The position numbers and the translations under genes are program-made. A model generated the notes under the pieces. It ran no database searches. It saw only the letters and a program-made list of their open reading frames with translations, and was not told the origin of the DNA. A DNA stretch of 36,886 nt from UBA3537 sp964219345 (GTDB lineage Bacteria > Bacteroidota > Bacteroidia > Flavobacteriales > Flavobacteriaceae), in contig CAXPPN010000045.1 in NCBI GenBank assembly GCA_964219345.1, positions 1-36,886 of the forward strand, given 5' to 3'. Every line of letters starts with the position of its first letter. The first letter of the stretch is position 1. Of the stretch, positions 27,153-35,937 are shown piece after piece.

Positions 27153-28295
27153 CTAACCGTTTAGCGCTTGCTTTAAATCCTCAATAAGATCATGCTGATC
27201 TTCAATACCAACACTTAATCGAATTAAAGAATCAACAACTCCTGTTTTTTCGCGCTCTTCTTTTGGAATACTTGCGTGTGTCATACTTGCAGGATGACCT
27301 GCTAAAGATTCTACACCCCCGAGTGACTCTGCAAGCGTAAAAATCTTTAGGCGTTCTACAACTTTTATAGCTTCTTCATAGTTATTGCCTTTTGTTGTAA
27401 AGGATAACATCCCCCCAAAATCATTCATTTGTTCCACTGCAATGTCATGGTTTGGATGTGATTCTAAACCTGGCCAATAGACGGTTTCTACTTTTGGATG
27501 GGTTGCCAAGAATTCGGCAACCGCTTTACCATTTTCACAATGTCTTTGCATCCTTATATGCAATGTTTTTATACCTCTTAAAACCAAAAAACTATCTTGT
27601 GGACCACAAACTGCACCACTCGCATTTTGAATAAAATAAAGTTGCTCTGCAAGTGCTTTATCTTTGACAACCAATGCTCCCATTACAACATCGCTATGTC
27701 CGCCAAGATATTTGGTAGCGGAGTGCATCACAATATCAGCGCCTAAACCTAAAGGCTGCTGTAGATATGGTGTTGCAAACGTATTGTCCACTGCTAATAA
27801 GATTTTATGTTGCTGTGCTACATTTGCCACTGCCTTTATATCAATGATATTGAGCATAGGGTTGGTGGGGGTTTCAACCCAAATAAGCTTAGTTTTTGCG
27901 TTGATATGATGTTCAATTTGTTTTACATTTTCCATCCCAACAAAATGAAATTTAATTTGAAATTTCTCAAAAACCTTAGTGAATAAACGGTAGGTTCCAC
28001 CATACAAATCATTTGTTGAAATGACCTCATCTCCGGGTTGTAATAATTTTATAATCGCATCTATGGCGGCCAACCCCGAGCCAAAAGCTAAACCAAAATT
28101 GCCGTTTTCTATACTTGCAAATGATTGTTCTAGCGCATGTCGAGTTGGGTTATGTGTTCGAGAGTATTCATATCCTTTATGCCCGCCTGGTGTAGTTTGT
28201 GCATAGGTTGAAGTTTGATAAATAGGAGGCATTACAGATCCATACGCCTTATCTGGAGATTGTCCTCCATGAATTGTTTTGGTGTTAAATTTCAT
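27153..28295 (-). CDS. metB: Cystathionine gamma-synthase / gamma-lyase family PLP enzyme
   Basis: Cys/Met-metabolism PLP enzyme, 380 residues. The PLP lysine is Lys195 in HSATKYLGGHSD; other hallmarks are EYSRTHNPTRHALE (43-56), FGSGLAAIDA (71-80), NDLYGGTYRLF (95-105), ETPTNPML (141-148) and ESLGGVESLAGHPASMTH near the C-terminus. This profile is shared by cystathionine gamma-synthase (methionine synthesis) and gamma-lyase (cysteine synthesis), so the exact reaction is not settled; the symbol follows the usual naming in this phylum. It follows the DinB-family gene after 15 bases and is probably co-transcribed with it. Confidence 0.88.
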   Translation of the reverse strand: MKFNTKTIHGGQSPDKAYGSVMPPIYQTSTYAQTTPGGHKGYEYSRTHNPTRHALEQSFASIENGNFGLAFGSGLAAIDAIIKLLQPGDEVISTNDLYGGTYRLFTKVFEKFQIKFHFVGMENVKQIEHHINAKTKLIWVETPTNPMLNIIDIKAVANVAQQHKILLAVDNTFATPYLQQPLGLGADIVMHSATKYLGGHSDVVMGALVVKDKALAEQLYFIQNASGAVCGPQDSFLVLRGIKTLHIRMQRHCENGKAVAEFLATHPKVETVYWPGLESHPNHDIAVEQMNDFGGMLSFTTKGNNYEEAIKVVERLKIFTLAESLGGVESLAGHPASMTHASIPKEEREKTGVVDSLIRLSVGIEDQHDLIEDLKQALNG

Positions 28296-28310
28296 TTTTT
28301 ACTGCTATAA

Positions 28311-28775
28311 TTACTGTGAAATGATTGTATTTTTCATGGCTAAAATGTAGCCTAGATGGATTCCTTCATGAAAATTATTAAACTCTAAAGCTTCTTCAAC
28401 ATTTGTAAGTGTACTTTTGGTAGAAACTGTATAAGTTGTATAGTTGGTAAAAATCCCTGCTGCATAATCTTTCTGGGTTTGCTCTATAGTTGAGGTTAAG
28501 AGACCTTTTAAAAGATCAACATCTTTTTGTGATGCGGCTTCTTCTGTTTTTGTGCCTTTTCTAAAGGCCTCAATAAGTTGAGAATCTATAAGCATTGGTA
28601 GGCCCGATAAACCATAAACCAGTAGTTGTTGAGTTACAACAACATGCATAATGTTCCAATATATCGAATTTCGATAACCCTTGGGCACTGTATTGAGTTG
28701 TTCTAAAGAAAATTGTTCTAGAAATTTATACAGTATTGCTCTGGTTTTTAGGGTAATATCAAAACTCCAATTCAT
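28311..28775 (-). CDS. DinB-superfamily protein
   Basis: A 154-residue four-helix-bundle protein of the DinB/YfiT-like (DinB_2) type. Putative metal-binding histidines are in NIMHVVVTQ (about residue 49) and in NFHEGIHLGYILAMK (two His near the C-terminus), the usual three-His layout. These proteins bind divalent metal or small thiols; the reaction is unknown. It is the first gene of the dinB-metB minus-strand pair, with 68 bases separating it from the divergent ArsC-like gene. The DinB name refers to the fold and does not imply DNA polymerase IV. Confidence 0.82.
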   Translation of the reverse strand: MNWSFDITLKTRAILYKFLEQFSLEQLNTVPKGYRNSIYWNIMHVVVTQQLLVYGLSGLPMLIDSQLIEAFRKGTKTEEAASQKDVDLLKGLLTSTIEQTQKDYAAGIFTNYTTYTVSTKSTLTNVEEALEFNNFHEGIHLGYILAMKNTIISQ

Positions 28776-28843
28776 AATTAAATCAAATATTTAAAAAGTT
28801 AATATAGAAATGATTTTCTTTGTAAAAGTAATGAAACAATTGC

Positions 28844-29203
28844 ATGAAAAAAATCTATTCTCTTAAAAGTTGTAATACCTGTCAACGCATACTAAAAACA
28901 TTGGAAATTCCTAAAGGATATATAATTCAAAATATAAAAGAATCACCTATATCAAACACCGATTTAGAACATCTAAAAACACTATCGGGAAGCTATGAGG
29001 CCTTGTTTAGTAAGCGTGCTAAACTGTATAAAGAAATGGGGCTAAAAAACAAAGTTCTGAAGGAACATGATTTTAAGCAATTGATTCTAGAACATTATAC
29101 CTTTTTAAAACGACCGATAATAGTTGTTGAAAATCAAATTTTTATTGGCAATAGTGTAAAAACTATTGAAGCAGCAAAATTGGCTCTAAAAAATGAACAA
29201 TAG
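28844..29203 (+). CDS. ArsC/Spx-family thioredoxin-fold protein
   Basis: A 119-residue protein of the ArsC-like family. A CNTC motif (Cys10-Cys13, in SLKSCNTCQRIL) sits at the usual N-terminal place and the conserved RPIIVVENQIFIGNS lies near residues 91-105. The CxxC form is like Spx/YffB and MgsR types rather than classical arsenate reductases, which have CxxS or C alone; no ars operon is near. It overlaps the EamA-transporter gene by 11 bases, so both belong to one transcript. Confidence 0.85.
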   Translation: MKKIYSLKSCNTCQRILKTLEIPKGYIIQNIKESPISNTDLEHLKTLSGSYEALFSKRAKLYKEMGLKNKVLKEHDFKQLILEHYTFLKRPIIVVENQIFIGNSVKTIEAAKLALKNEQ

Positions 29204-30071
29204 AACCGCAGCGCTTATCGCCTTAGTATTGGTTCAACTCTTTTATGGTGTAACCTATACGTTTGCCAACGATGTAATTGTTGGTGGCTATATAATGCCT
29301 TTTGGATTTATCGTTCTTCGTGTTGTCTGCGCAACATTTCTTTTTTGGGGGTTTAGCTTAGTGGTGCCAAGCAAAAAAATTGACCGAAAAGATTTTCCTA
29401 AACTCATCGCTGCCGCCTTTTTTGGTGTTGCCCTAAACATGCTTGCATTTTTTAAAGGACTTCAATACACCACTCCTATTGATGGCTCTGTTATCATGAC
29501 TACTGTGCCAATTATTGTACTTATTTTGTCTGCAATAATACTCAAAGAGCAGATTACAAAACTTAAAATTGTGGGTATTGGACTTGGTTTGTCAGGTGCT
29601 TTAGTTCTGATTTTATATGGTCAAAACTCTGAAAATGGGGAGAATATTATGTTGGGTAATATTTTAGTACTTGTCAATGCTGCATCATACAGTTACTACT
29701 TAATTTTAATAAAAAAATTAACTGCAAAATACCACCCATATGATTTTATAAAATGGTTATTCTTGTTTGGATCCATTATGGTATTGCCATTTGGTTATGC
29801 AGAACTTAGTGCTGTAAACTGGCAAGATTTTCCGTCCTACATTTGGTTTTCTGTGGGGTTTGTGATTGTGTTTGCAACCTTTGGAACATACCTTCTTAAT
29901 CCTTTGGCGCTGAAAAATTTAAAGGCCACAACAGTCAGTACATTCTTATATTTACAACCTATTTTTGCAGGAATTTTTGCCATCGCCATGGGTAGCGACC
30001 AATTAGACCTCGTAAAAGGTTTAGCGGCACTATTAATTTTTATTGGTGTATATTTAGTCACCAAAAAATAA
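29193..30071 (+). CDS. EamA/DMT-family transporter
   Basis: Inner-membrane permease of 292 residues with about ten hydrophobic helices in two repeats of the EamA fold (about 5-135 and 150-290). Repeat one has LQYTTPIDGSVIMTTVPIIV and repeat two has LKNLKATTVSTFLYLQPIFAG, the corresponding segments. Family members export amino acids, nucleosides or other metabolites; the substrate is not evident. It overlaps the ArsC-like gene upstream and precedes a FemAB-like acyltransferase by five bases. Confidence 0.92.
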   Translation: MNNRTAALIALVLVQLFYGVTYTFANDVIVGGYIMPFGFIVLRVVCATFLFWGFSLVVPSKKIDRKDFPKLIAAAFFGVALNMLAFFKGLQYTTPIDGSVIMTTVPIIVLILSAIILKEQITKLKIVGIGLGLSGALVLILYGQNSENGENIMLGNILVLVNAASYSYYLILIKKLTAKYHPYDFIKWLFLFGSIMVLPFGYAELSAVNWQDFPSYIWFSVGFVIVFATFGTYLLNPLALKNLKATTVSTFLYLQPIFAGIFAIAMGSDQLDLVKGLAALLIFIGVYLVTKK

Positions 30072-30076
30072 CCTTT

Positions 30077-31204
30077 TTGACAACTACAGTTTATTCATCA
30101 ATAGAGCATTTGGACGAAGAGTTTCTAGAACTCATTAATCCAAACAAAAGTGCGTATTTTTCTAGAGATTTGCTCAATAGCTTTGAAACCTCCAATGCAC
30201 AAGTAAATGAACGTTATGTATGTATTTCAAATAACAATATACCTCAAGCATTGGCATTGGTACAAATCATTGAATTGAGTGTTGATGTCATCCTAAAAAA
30301 TATTAAGGTATCTCCATTTTTTCGTAAAATTTTAAATGCATTTTTTTGTAATGACCATATTAAAATCATGTTTTGTGGTAATATATTCTTGAGCGGAGAA
30401 CATGGCATTAGCTTTTCTAAAAATTGTAATAAAAAAAATACTGTTTTGCAAATTGGTAAAGCACTAGACAACATTGCAAAATCCACTCACCCATTGCACG
30501 CTATTTTTATCAAAGATTTTGAAACCCCAGCAGTAGAGTATACTTCAGCTTTTGAGCATTTCGGATTTACTAATGTCAAAGTAGAGCCCAATATGCTTAT
30601 CACTTTAAAATCTGAATGGAAGACTTTTGAAGATTATAAAGCTGCATTAAAATCAAAATATAGAGTTAAAGCCAATAAAGCAGACTCAAAAAGCAAAGCG
30701 CTAAAGCTACAGGTTTTTTCAAAAAATGATATTGAAACATATAAAAATGAACTGCAAAATCTATATCAAAATACTATTGATAATGCCAACTTTAATGCAC
30801 AGGTATTAGATTTGAACACCTATATCAAACTCAAAGAATCATACAAAGACAATTTTATTGTTTGGAGTTATTTTTTAGATGATAAAATTGTTGGATTTTT
30901 ATCCGCTTTAAAAAATAGAAATCACCTTGATGCACACTTCATAGGACTTAATTATAGCCTAAATAAAACCTATGGCATTTATCCAAGAATATTAAACGAT
31001 TATATTCGGTTGGGTTTAGAAAAAAAGGTGAAAATCATAAACTTGGGACGTACTGCTTCTGAGATAAAGTCAACCATTGGCGCAAAACCCTTAGCATTGA
31101 GCTGTTATATTAAACACAAAAACAAATTTCTCAATGTTTTGATTAAACCTTTTTTTAAAAAAATACAAATCAAAAGCTTCAAACAACACAGCCCATTTAA
31201 ATAG
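30077..31204 (+). CDS. FemAB/BioF2-like GNAT acyltransferase
   Basis: A 375-residue cytoplasmic protein. The C-terminal half (about 170-350) shows the W..FEDYKAALKSKYRVKANKA pattern followed by DKIVGFLSALKNRNHLDAHFIGLNYSLNKTYGIYPRI and INLGRTASEIKSTIGAKP, which resembles the acetyltransferase domain of BioF2-like and FemAB proteins (GNAT fold). The substrate is unknown; peptidoglycan, lipid and small-molecule acceptors are all possible. The start is TTG at 30077, five bases after the EamA stop: the first in-frame ATG is about 95 codons later and would remove an ordered-looking N-terminal part. It closes the three-gene plus-strand run. Confidence 0.72.
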   Translation: MTTTVYSSIEHLDEEFLELINPNKSAYFSRDLLNSFETSNAQVNERYVCISNNNIPQALALVQIIELSVDVILKNIKVSPFFRKILNAFFCNDHIKIMFCGNIFLSGEHGISFSKNCNKKNTVLQIGKALDNIAKSTHPLHAIFIKDFETPAVEYTSAFEHFGFTNVKVEPNMLITLKSEWKTFEDYKAALKSKYRVKANKADSKSKALKLQVFSKNDIETYKNELQNLYQNTIDNANFNAQVLDLNTYIKLKESYKDNFIVWSYFLDDKIVGFLSALKNRNHLDAHFIGLNYSLNKTYGIYPRILNDYIRLGLEKKVKIINLGRTASEIKSTIGAKPLALSCYIKHKNKFLNVLIKPFFKKIQIKSFKQHSPFK

Positions 31205-31218
31205 TGTTGGCTTTTCTG

Positions 31219-31226
31219 TATCTTTG
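31219..31226 (+). promoter_or_regulatory. -7 box of the yicC-gmk-nadD-dusB operon
   Basis: TATCTTTG matches TAnnTTTG and lies 23 bases before the yicC ATG at 31250. No TTG is found at 17-23 bases upstream. Confidence 0.5.
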
Positions 31227-31249
31227 AGCCATAAATTTAACAAAAAGGC

Positions 31250-32107
31250 ATGATACACTCCATGACTGGATATGGAAAATCCGAATTAGAATTATCAACA
31301 AAAACCATTCGTTTAGAATTAAAATCCTTAAACAGTAAGTCTTTGGATCTTAATATGCGTATGCCAACTATGTATAGAGCAAAAGAACTTGAATTACGTA
31401 AAATTATTGGTGCAAAACTAGGTCGTGGAAAGATAGATTTTTCACTTTATGTTGAATTTAATAAAGGAGAAGCTCCTGCAAAAATCAATACCGAAGTTGT
31501 TAAAGGGTATATGAAACAGCTAGAAAAAATATCCTCTTCAGACGAAGTTGAATTGCTAAAAATGGCCGTTCGTATGCCAGATGCTATAAGTACAGAGCGC
31601 GAAGACATAGACCCCAAAGAATGGAAAATAATATCAGATGAAGTTTTGGTGGTATTAAACAAAATTCAAAACTACCGAAAAGACGAAGGGGCAGTACTTG
31701 AAAAAGATTTTTCAAAACGAATTTCAAAAATTGATGAACTCCTTGAGGATGTAATAAAAATTGATCCTGAGCGTATTGAACATGTTAGAGAACGTCTTAA
31801 TAAAGGCATTGCTGAATTGAAAGAAAAAGTAGATGAAAACCGCTTTGAACAGGAGTTGATTTATTACATTGAAAAACTAGATATTACAGAAGAAAAAATT
31901 CGGCTAAAAAACCATTTAGGATATTTTCTGAAAAACTTAAATTTAGATGAGTCGAACGGTAAAAAACTTGGTTTTATCAGTCAAGAAATTGGACGAGAAA
32001 TTAATACGATTGGATCCAAAGCAAATTATGCCCCGATGCAAAAACTCGTTGTACAAATGAAAGACGAGCTCGAAAAAATAAAAGAACAATTACTCAACGT
32101 GCTATAA
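31250..32107 (+). CDS. yicC: YicC-family endoribonuclease
   Basis: Family of metal-dependent endoribonucleases (YicC/YloC), 285 residues. It starts MIHSMTGYGKSE with the family's signature, followed by LELKSLNSKSLDLNMRMP (about 24-41). The C-terminal DUF1732 part contains ENRFEQELIYYIEKLDITEEKIRLKNH and ends with GREINTIGSKANYAPM and VQMKDELEKIKEQLLNVL. It lies three bases before gmk, a usual yicC-gmk arrangement, and heads a four-gene operon. Confidence 0.93.
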   Translation: MIHSMTGYGKSELELSTKTIRLELKSLNSKSLDLNMRMPTMYRAKELELRKIIGAKLGRGKIDFSLYVEFNKGEAPAKINTEVVKGYMKQLEKISSSDEVELLKMAVRMPDAISTEREDIDPKEWKIISDEVLVVLNKIQNYRKDEGAVLEKDFSKRISKIDELLEDVIKIDPERIEHVRERLNKGIAELKEKVDENRFEQELIYYIEKLDITEEKIRLKNHLGYFLKNLNLDESNGKKLGFISQEIGREINTIGSKANYAPMQKLVVQMKDELEKIKEQLLNVL

Positions 32108-32110
32108 ACT

Positions 32111-32683
32111 ATGTTTAACGGAAAACTCATTGTATTCTCTGCACCCTCAGGCTCTGGAAAAACGACCATTGTAAAACACCTTTTGAAACAACAAGAGTTA
32201 AATCTTGTTTTTTCTATTTCGGCCACATCTCGGCAAAAAAGAGGGGATGAAATTGATGGAAAAGATTACTATTTTTTATCGACGGAAAAGTTTAAAAAAC
32301 ACATCAAAGAAGGTGACTTTTTAGAGTGGGAAGAAGTTTACAGAGATAATTTTTATGGAACTTTAAAAGCTGAAGTGGAACGCATTTGGGCCATGGGTAA
32401 GCATGTTATTTTTGATATTGATGTTTCAGGAGGATTGCGCATAAAAAAGAAGTTCCCCGAAAAAACACTGGCTGTTTTTGTAAAACCCCCAAGTATCGAC
32501 GAACTAAAAATTCGATTAAAAAAACGAAAAACAGAATCTGATGACAAAATAAACATGAGAATCTCAAAGGCTTCTGCAGAACTTGCTACTGCACCCCTTT
32601 TTGATAGTATTGTAGAAAATGAAATTCTAGAAAAAGCTAAAAATAAAGCGCATAAAATTGTTTTAAATTTTATTGAATCATAA
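32111..32683 (+). CDS. gmk: Guanylate kinase
   Basis: Phosphorylates GMP to GDP, 190 residues. The P-loop SAPSGSGKTT (10-19) has a Lys17; the GMP-binding SATSRQKRGDEIDGKDYYF (about 36-55) and FLEWEEVYRDNFYGT (about 67-81) segments are standard, as is the DIDVSGGLRIKKKFP core. It follows yicC by three bases and precedes nadD by 18. Confidence 0.96.
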   Translation: MFNGKLIVFSAPSGSGKTTIVKHLLKQQELNLVFSISATSRQKRGDEIDGKDYYFLSTEKFKKHIKEGDFLEWEEVYRDNFYGTLKAEVERIWAMGKHVIFDIDVSGGLRIKKKFPEKTLAVFVKPPSIDELKIRLKKRKTESDDKINMRISKASAELATAPLFDSIVENEILEKAKNKAHKIVLNFIES

Positions 32684-32701
32684 AATATTGAATTCAAAAA
32701 A

Positions 32702-33277
32702 ATGAAGGTAGGTCTCTATTTTGGTACTTTTAACCCCATTCATGTGGGGCATCTTATTATTGCTAATCATTTTGCAGAGCATTCCGATTTAGATCAAGTG
32801 TGGTGTGTGGTAACACCCCAGAATCCTTTCAAAACTAAACAAAGCATCTTGGATAATAACCAACGATTAGAGATGGTGTATCTAGCCACTAAAGAGTACC
32901 CAAAACTCAAACCTAGTGCTATTGAATTTCAACTCAAACAACCCAATTATACCATACATACTCTTGCATATTTAGAAGAAAAATATCCAAAACATAAATT
33001 TGCGCTTATTATGGGTGAAGACAATCTAGTCTCTTTACCAAAATGGAAAAATGCTGAAGTGATTTTGGAGCGCTACCCAATTTATGTCTATCCTAGAAAG
33101 CTCCATTCTAAATCAATAAAACATACCATAAAAGGTGACATAAATAAAATTGATGCCCCAGTAATTGAAATTTCGTCTTCATTTATAAGAAAAGCCATAA
33201 AAGATGGAAAAAACATACGCCCCTTACTGCCCGAAGCCGTATGGGTATATTTAGATGAAATGAATTTTTATAAATAA
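32702..33277 (+). CDS. nadD: Nicotinate-nucleotide adenylyltransferase
   Basis: Adenylates nicotinate mononucleotide in NAD synthesis, 191 residues. The nucleotidyltransferase HxGH motif is His14-His17 in GTFNPIHVGHL; the second motif appears as EISSSFIRKAIKDGKNI (about 155-171), matching ISSTxIR. It starts 18 bases after gmk and ends two bases before dusB, so the operon runs through. Confidence 0.95.
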   Translation: MKVGLYFGTFNPIHVGHLIIANHFAEHSDLDQVWCVVTPQNPFKTKQSILDNNQRLEMVYLATKEYPKLKPSAIEFQLKQPNYTIHTLAYLEEKYPKHKFALIMGEDNLVSLPKWKNAEVILERYPIYVYPRKLHSKSIKHTIKGDINKIDAPVIEISSSFIRKAIKDGKNIRPLLPEAVWVYLDEMNFYK

Positions 33278-33279
33278 TT

Positions 33280-34272
33280 ATGGTAAAAATTGGACCAATA
33301 GAATTGCCTGAATTTCCATTGTTGCTTGCCCCAATGGAAGACGTAAGCGATCCTCCTTTTCGTGCACTTTGTAAAGAACAGGGTGCAGATGTCGTTTATA
33401 CAGAATTCATTTCTAGTGAAGGACTTATTCGTGATGCTGCAAAAAGTACCATGAAACTCGACATTTATGAGAAAGAGCGCCCTGTTGGTATTCAAATTTT
33501 TGGTGCAAACTTAGACAGTATGCTTAGAGCAGTAGAGATTGTTGAAAAATCAAATCCAGATATCATTGACATTAATTTTGGTTGCCCTGTAAAAAAGGTC
33601 GTAAGTAAAGGAGCAGGAGCAGGCATTTTAAAAGACATTTGTCTAATGGAAAAGCTTACTGCAGAAATGGTCAAACGTACCCATTTGCCTGTTACAGTCA
33701 AAACACGTTTGGGCTGGAATCATGATTCTATTCGGATTGTAGAAGTTGCCGAAAGACTTCAGGATGTGGGTATTAAAGCACTTTCTATTCATGGTAGAAC
33801 ACGGGCTCAAATGTATAAAGGCAATGCGGATTGGGCACCTATTGCTGAAGTGAAAAATAATCCTAGAATGCATATACCAATTTTTGGAAATGGCGATGTC
33901 AACTCCCCAGAACGTGCTGTTGAAATGCGTGATACTTATGGATTAGATGGCGCTATGATTGGTCGTGCTAGTATTGGAAACCCATGGTTTTTTAAGCAAG
34001 TTAAACACTATTTTGAAACCGGAACACACCTAGCGCCCATAAGTATGATTGAGCGCGTAGAAGCGGCGAGAAGACACCTCAAAATGGCTATTGATTGGAA
34101 AGGTGAAGTATTGGGGGTTTTGGAAACTAGAAGACATTATACAAACTATTTTAAAGGCATTCCAAACTTTAAACCTTATAGAACCAAAATGGTAACTAGT
34201 GACCACAGTATAGATGTTTTTAAGACTTTTGATGAAGTAGAATCCGCTTTTGGAACTCATCAATTTGTCTAG
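33280..34272 (+). CDS. dusB: tRNA-dihydrouridine synthase
   Basis: FMN-dependent enzyme reducing uridines in the tRNA D loop, 330 residues. The N-terminal LLAPMEDVSDPPFR (14-27), catalytic Cys102 in NFGCPVKKV, VKTRLGW (about 139-145) and GNGDVNSPERA (about 206-216) are all visible, with DGAMIGRASIGNPWFF near 228-243. The DusB label, rather than other Dus types, is by overall similarity. It ends the yicC operon and its stop overlaps the stop of the convergent permease gene by four bases. Confidence 0.93.
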   Translation: MVKIGPIELPEFPLLLAPMEDVSDPPFRALCKEQGADVVYTEFISSEGLIRDAAKSTMKLDIYEKERPVGIQIFGANLDSMLRAVEIVEKSNPDIIDINFGCPVKKVVSKGAGAGILKDICLMEKLTAEMVKRTHLPVTVKTRLGWNHDSIRIVEVAERLQDVGIKALSIHGRTRAQMYKGNADWAPIAEVKNNPRMHIPIFGNGDVNSPERAVEMRDTYGLDGAMIGRASIGNPWFFKQVKHYFETGTHLAPISMIERVEAARRHLKMAIDWKGEVLGVLETRRHYTNYFKGIPNFKPYRTKMVTSDHSIDVFKTFDEVESAFGTHQFV

Positions 34273-35468
34273 CTTGAAAGGTTTAGCTTTTTGATACTCC
34301 AAGAGGCTATTTTCGAAGCCATCACCCCTAAAACTAGAATAGTTCCAAATGCAATCACAAAGTTCAGTGACTTTAAAACTACAGGATACGCCAATGTGGT
34401 TGATATCATCACTAAGTCAAAATACTTTTGAAGAATAATTAGAGTTGCTCCTAAAAAGAGCCCTATAAATCCGCCAAGAACGGTCATCATAATTCCTTGC
34501 ATAAAAAATATATGTTGCAACTCATTTTTGTCAGCACCAATACTATAAAGCGTTTTTAAATTCTCTTTTTTATGTAAAATCATCATAACAATAGAACCTA
34601 TAATATTGAATAATGCAATGATTAAAATGAGTGTAAATATGAGATATACAGCAACATGTTCTGTATTCAACATTTTATAAAGAGCATCGTTAAGCTGAAC
34701 TCTATTTTTAATTATAATTTTTTCCTTAAAAACAGAATTAAGCTCAGTTGTAATACGGTCTAAATCTGCTTCTGGTAGGGTAATAATTTCGAGGGCACTG
34801 ATTTGATTTGGTTTTACAGCCAATAAATATCTTGCATTTTCTATAGAAGTATAGGCCATAGAATTATTCAATGATTCATTTATTTGAAAAATGCCAACAT
34901 TGACAACTTTCATGCTTTTAAAAGCTCCATTGACCGACATAATTTGCCCAGTACCAGGTTTTGGCGCATACAATCGGATGGTTTTTGTAAGATCATATAT
35001 CCCAAATCCAAGAGTGTTTGTAGCGCCCCAGCCTGCCACAATATGTGGAAAATCTGGTTCCATCCATGCCCCATAACTTAAGATAGAGTCTATGGTCTGC
35101 TGAGGATAATTAGCATCAACGCCCTTTAAATCTAAAGCCAAATATTTATCCTCACAACTTAATAAAACTTTGTCCTGAACAATTTCTGAAAATGAAGCGA
35201 TTCCTTCAATTTTATTGATTTTTTCTCGATGCTCAGATGATAGTTTTATGGTTTTTGATTGATATGGAAAGACCTTAAGGTCGGGATCTGTAAATGATGT
35301 AAATTCTAAACTAAATGCTTTTAAACCATCAAACCCTGAAAGCACAACAAAAAGTGCTGCTGTTCCAAAAATAATGCCCAACCCTGCAACCAAGGTAATA
35401 TAGTTAATTGCTTTGTTTTTACTTTTTGTAAATAAATACCGCTTAGCGATGTAAAACGAAAAATTCAA
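34269..35468 (-). CDS. LolC/E-like ABC transporter permease (FtsX family)
   Basis: Inner-membrane ABC permease of 399 residues with the LolC/LolE layout: one helix near the N-terminus (about 22-45, NYITLVAGLGIIFGTAALFV), a large periplasmic domain (about 46-270), then three helices (about 271-300, 318-350 and 365-388). The FtsX-like part carries LKTLYSIGADKNELQHIF. It may extract lipoproteins toward LolA, but the partner ATPase LolD is not in the window and other FtsX exporters look alike. It lies nine bases downstream of rbfA, a pairing I recall in flavobacteria, and shares a CTAG stop-codon palindrome with dusB. Confidence 0.87.
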   Translation of the reverse strand: MNFSFYIAKRYLFTKSKNKAINYITLVAGLGIIFGTAALFVVLSGFDGLKAFSLEFTSFTDPDLKVFPYQSKTIKLSSEHREKINKIEGIASFSEIVQDKVLLSCEDKYLALDLKGVDANYPQQTIDSILSYGAWMEPDFPHIVAGWGATNTLGFGIYDLTKTIRLYAPKPGTGQIMSVNGAFKSMKVVNVGIFQINESLNNSMAYTSIENARYLLAVKPNQISALEIITLPEADLDRITTELNSVFKEKIIIKNRVQLNDALYKMLNTEHVAVYLIFTLILIIALFNIIGSIVMMILHKKENLKTLYSIGADKNELQHIFFMQGIMMTVLGGFIGLFLGATLIILQKYFDLVMISTTLAYPVVLKSLNFVIAFGTILVLGVMASKIASWSIKKLNLSS

Positions 35469-35477
35469 TTAATTCAA

Positions 35478-35870
35478 TTATATTTTTTTTCTTTTTTTAA
35501 GCAATTCATCATTAAGAATAGGGTTGTCTTCCCCCTTAAGCGAGCGATTAATTTGATCGATATATTCTAAAGAGTCATCAATAAAAAATAGCAATTCGGG
35601 CATTCGGCGAAGTTGGTGTTTTGTGCGTTGTGCCAATTCGTGCTTTATGATGGCAGCGTTTGAAGAAATCCCTTCAATTAAAATTTTAGCTTCTTTGATT
35701 GGGAAAATACTGAGATAAACTTTAGCAATGGATAAGTCAACAGTTACTTTAACTTTTGTTACCGAAATAATTACGCCTTGCATACCACCTTCTCTGGCAG
35801 CGCCTTGTAGAACTTCTACTAAATCACGTTGTAGAACTGAGGCTATTTTCTTTTGTCTTTGGCTTTCCAT
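35478..35870 (-). CDS. rbfA: Ribosome-binding factor A
   Basis: 30S maturation factor of the KH fold, 130 residues. MESQRQKKIASVLQRDLVEVLQ, the VTVDLSIAKVYLSIFP strand segment (about 42-57) and KHQLRRMPELLFFIDDSLEYIDQINR (about 84-109) are typical. It is followed by the LolC/E-like permease after nine bases. Its -7 box ends only four bases before the ATG, so the message may be leaderless. Confidence 0.93.
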   Translation of the reverse strand: MESQRQKKIASVLQRDLVEVLQGAAREGGMQGVIISVTKVKVTVDLSIAKVYLSIFPIKEAKILIEGISSNAAIIKHELAQRTKHQLRRMPELLFFIDDSLEYIDQINRSLKGEDNPILNDELLKKRKKI

Positions 35871-35874
35871 TAGG

Positions 35875-35907
35875 CAAAAATACTATAATTCTACTGGATT
35901 TATTCAA
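35875..35907 (-). promoter_or_regulatory. Promoter of rbfA, possibly leaderless
   Basis: On the minus strand a TTG (35905-35907), a 22-base spacer and the -7 box TATTTTTG (35875-35882) fit TTG-N17-23-TAnnTTTG. Only four bases (35871-35874) separate the box from the ATG, so transcription is expected to begin at or next to the start codon. Confidence 0.55.
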
Positions 35908-35925
35908 AAGCCTTGTATTTTGGTT

Positions 35926-35933
35926 TAAATTTG
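35926..35933 (+). promoter_or_regulatory. -7 box of the methylmalonyl-CoA epimerase gene, possibly leaderless
   Basis: TAAATTTG matches TAnnTTTG and again ends four bases before the ATG at 35938; a second ATG follows at 35941. The nearest TTG is only ten bases upstream, so the -33 element is unclear. It lies in the short divergent spacer shared with rbfA. Confidence 0.4.
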
Positions 35934-35937
35934 TAAT

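Noticed and set aside
28311..28775. DNA polymerase IV (dinB)
   Set aside because: The DinB name here refers to a small metal-binding helical family; no polymerase motifs are present.
28844..29203. Arsenate reductase of an arsenic-resistance operon
   Set aside because: The protein has a CxxC motif like Spx/YffB and no arsB, acr3 or arsR gene is near.
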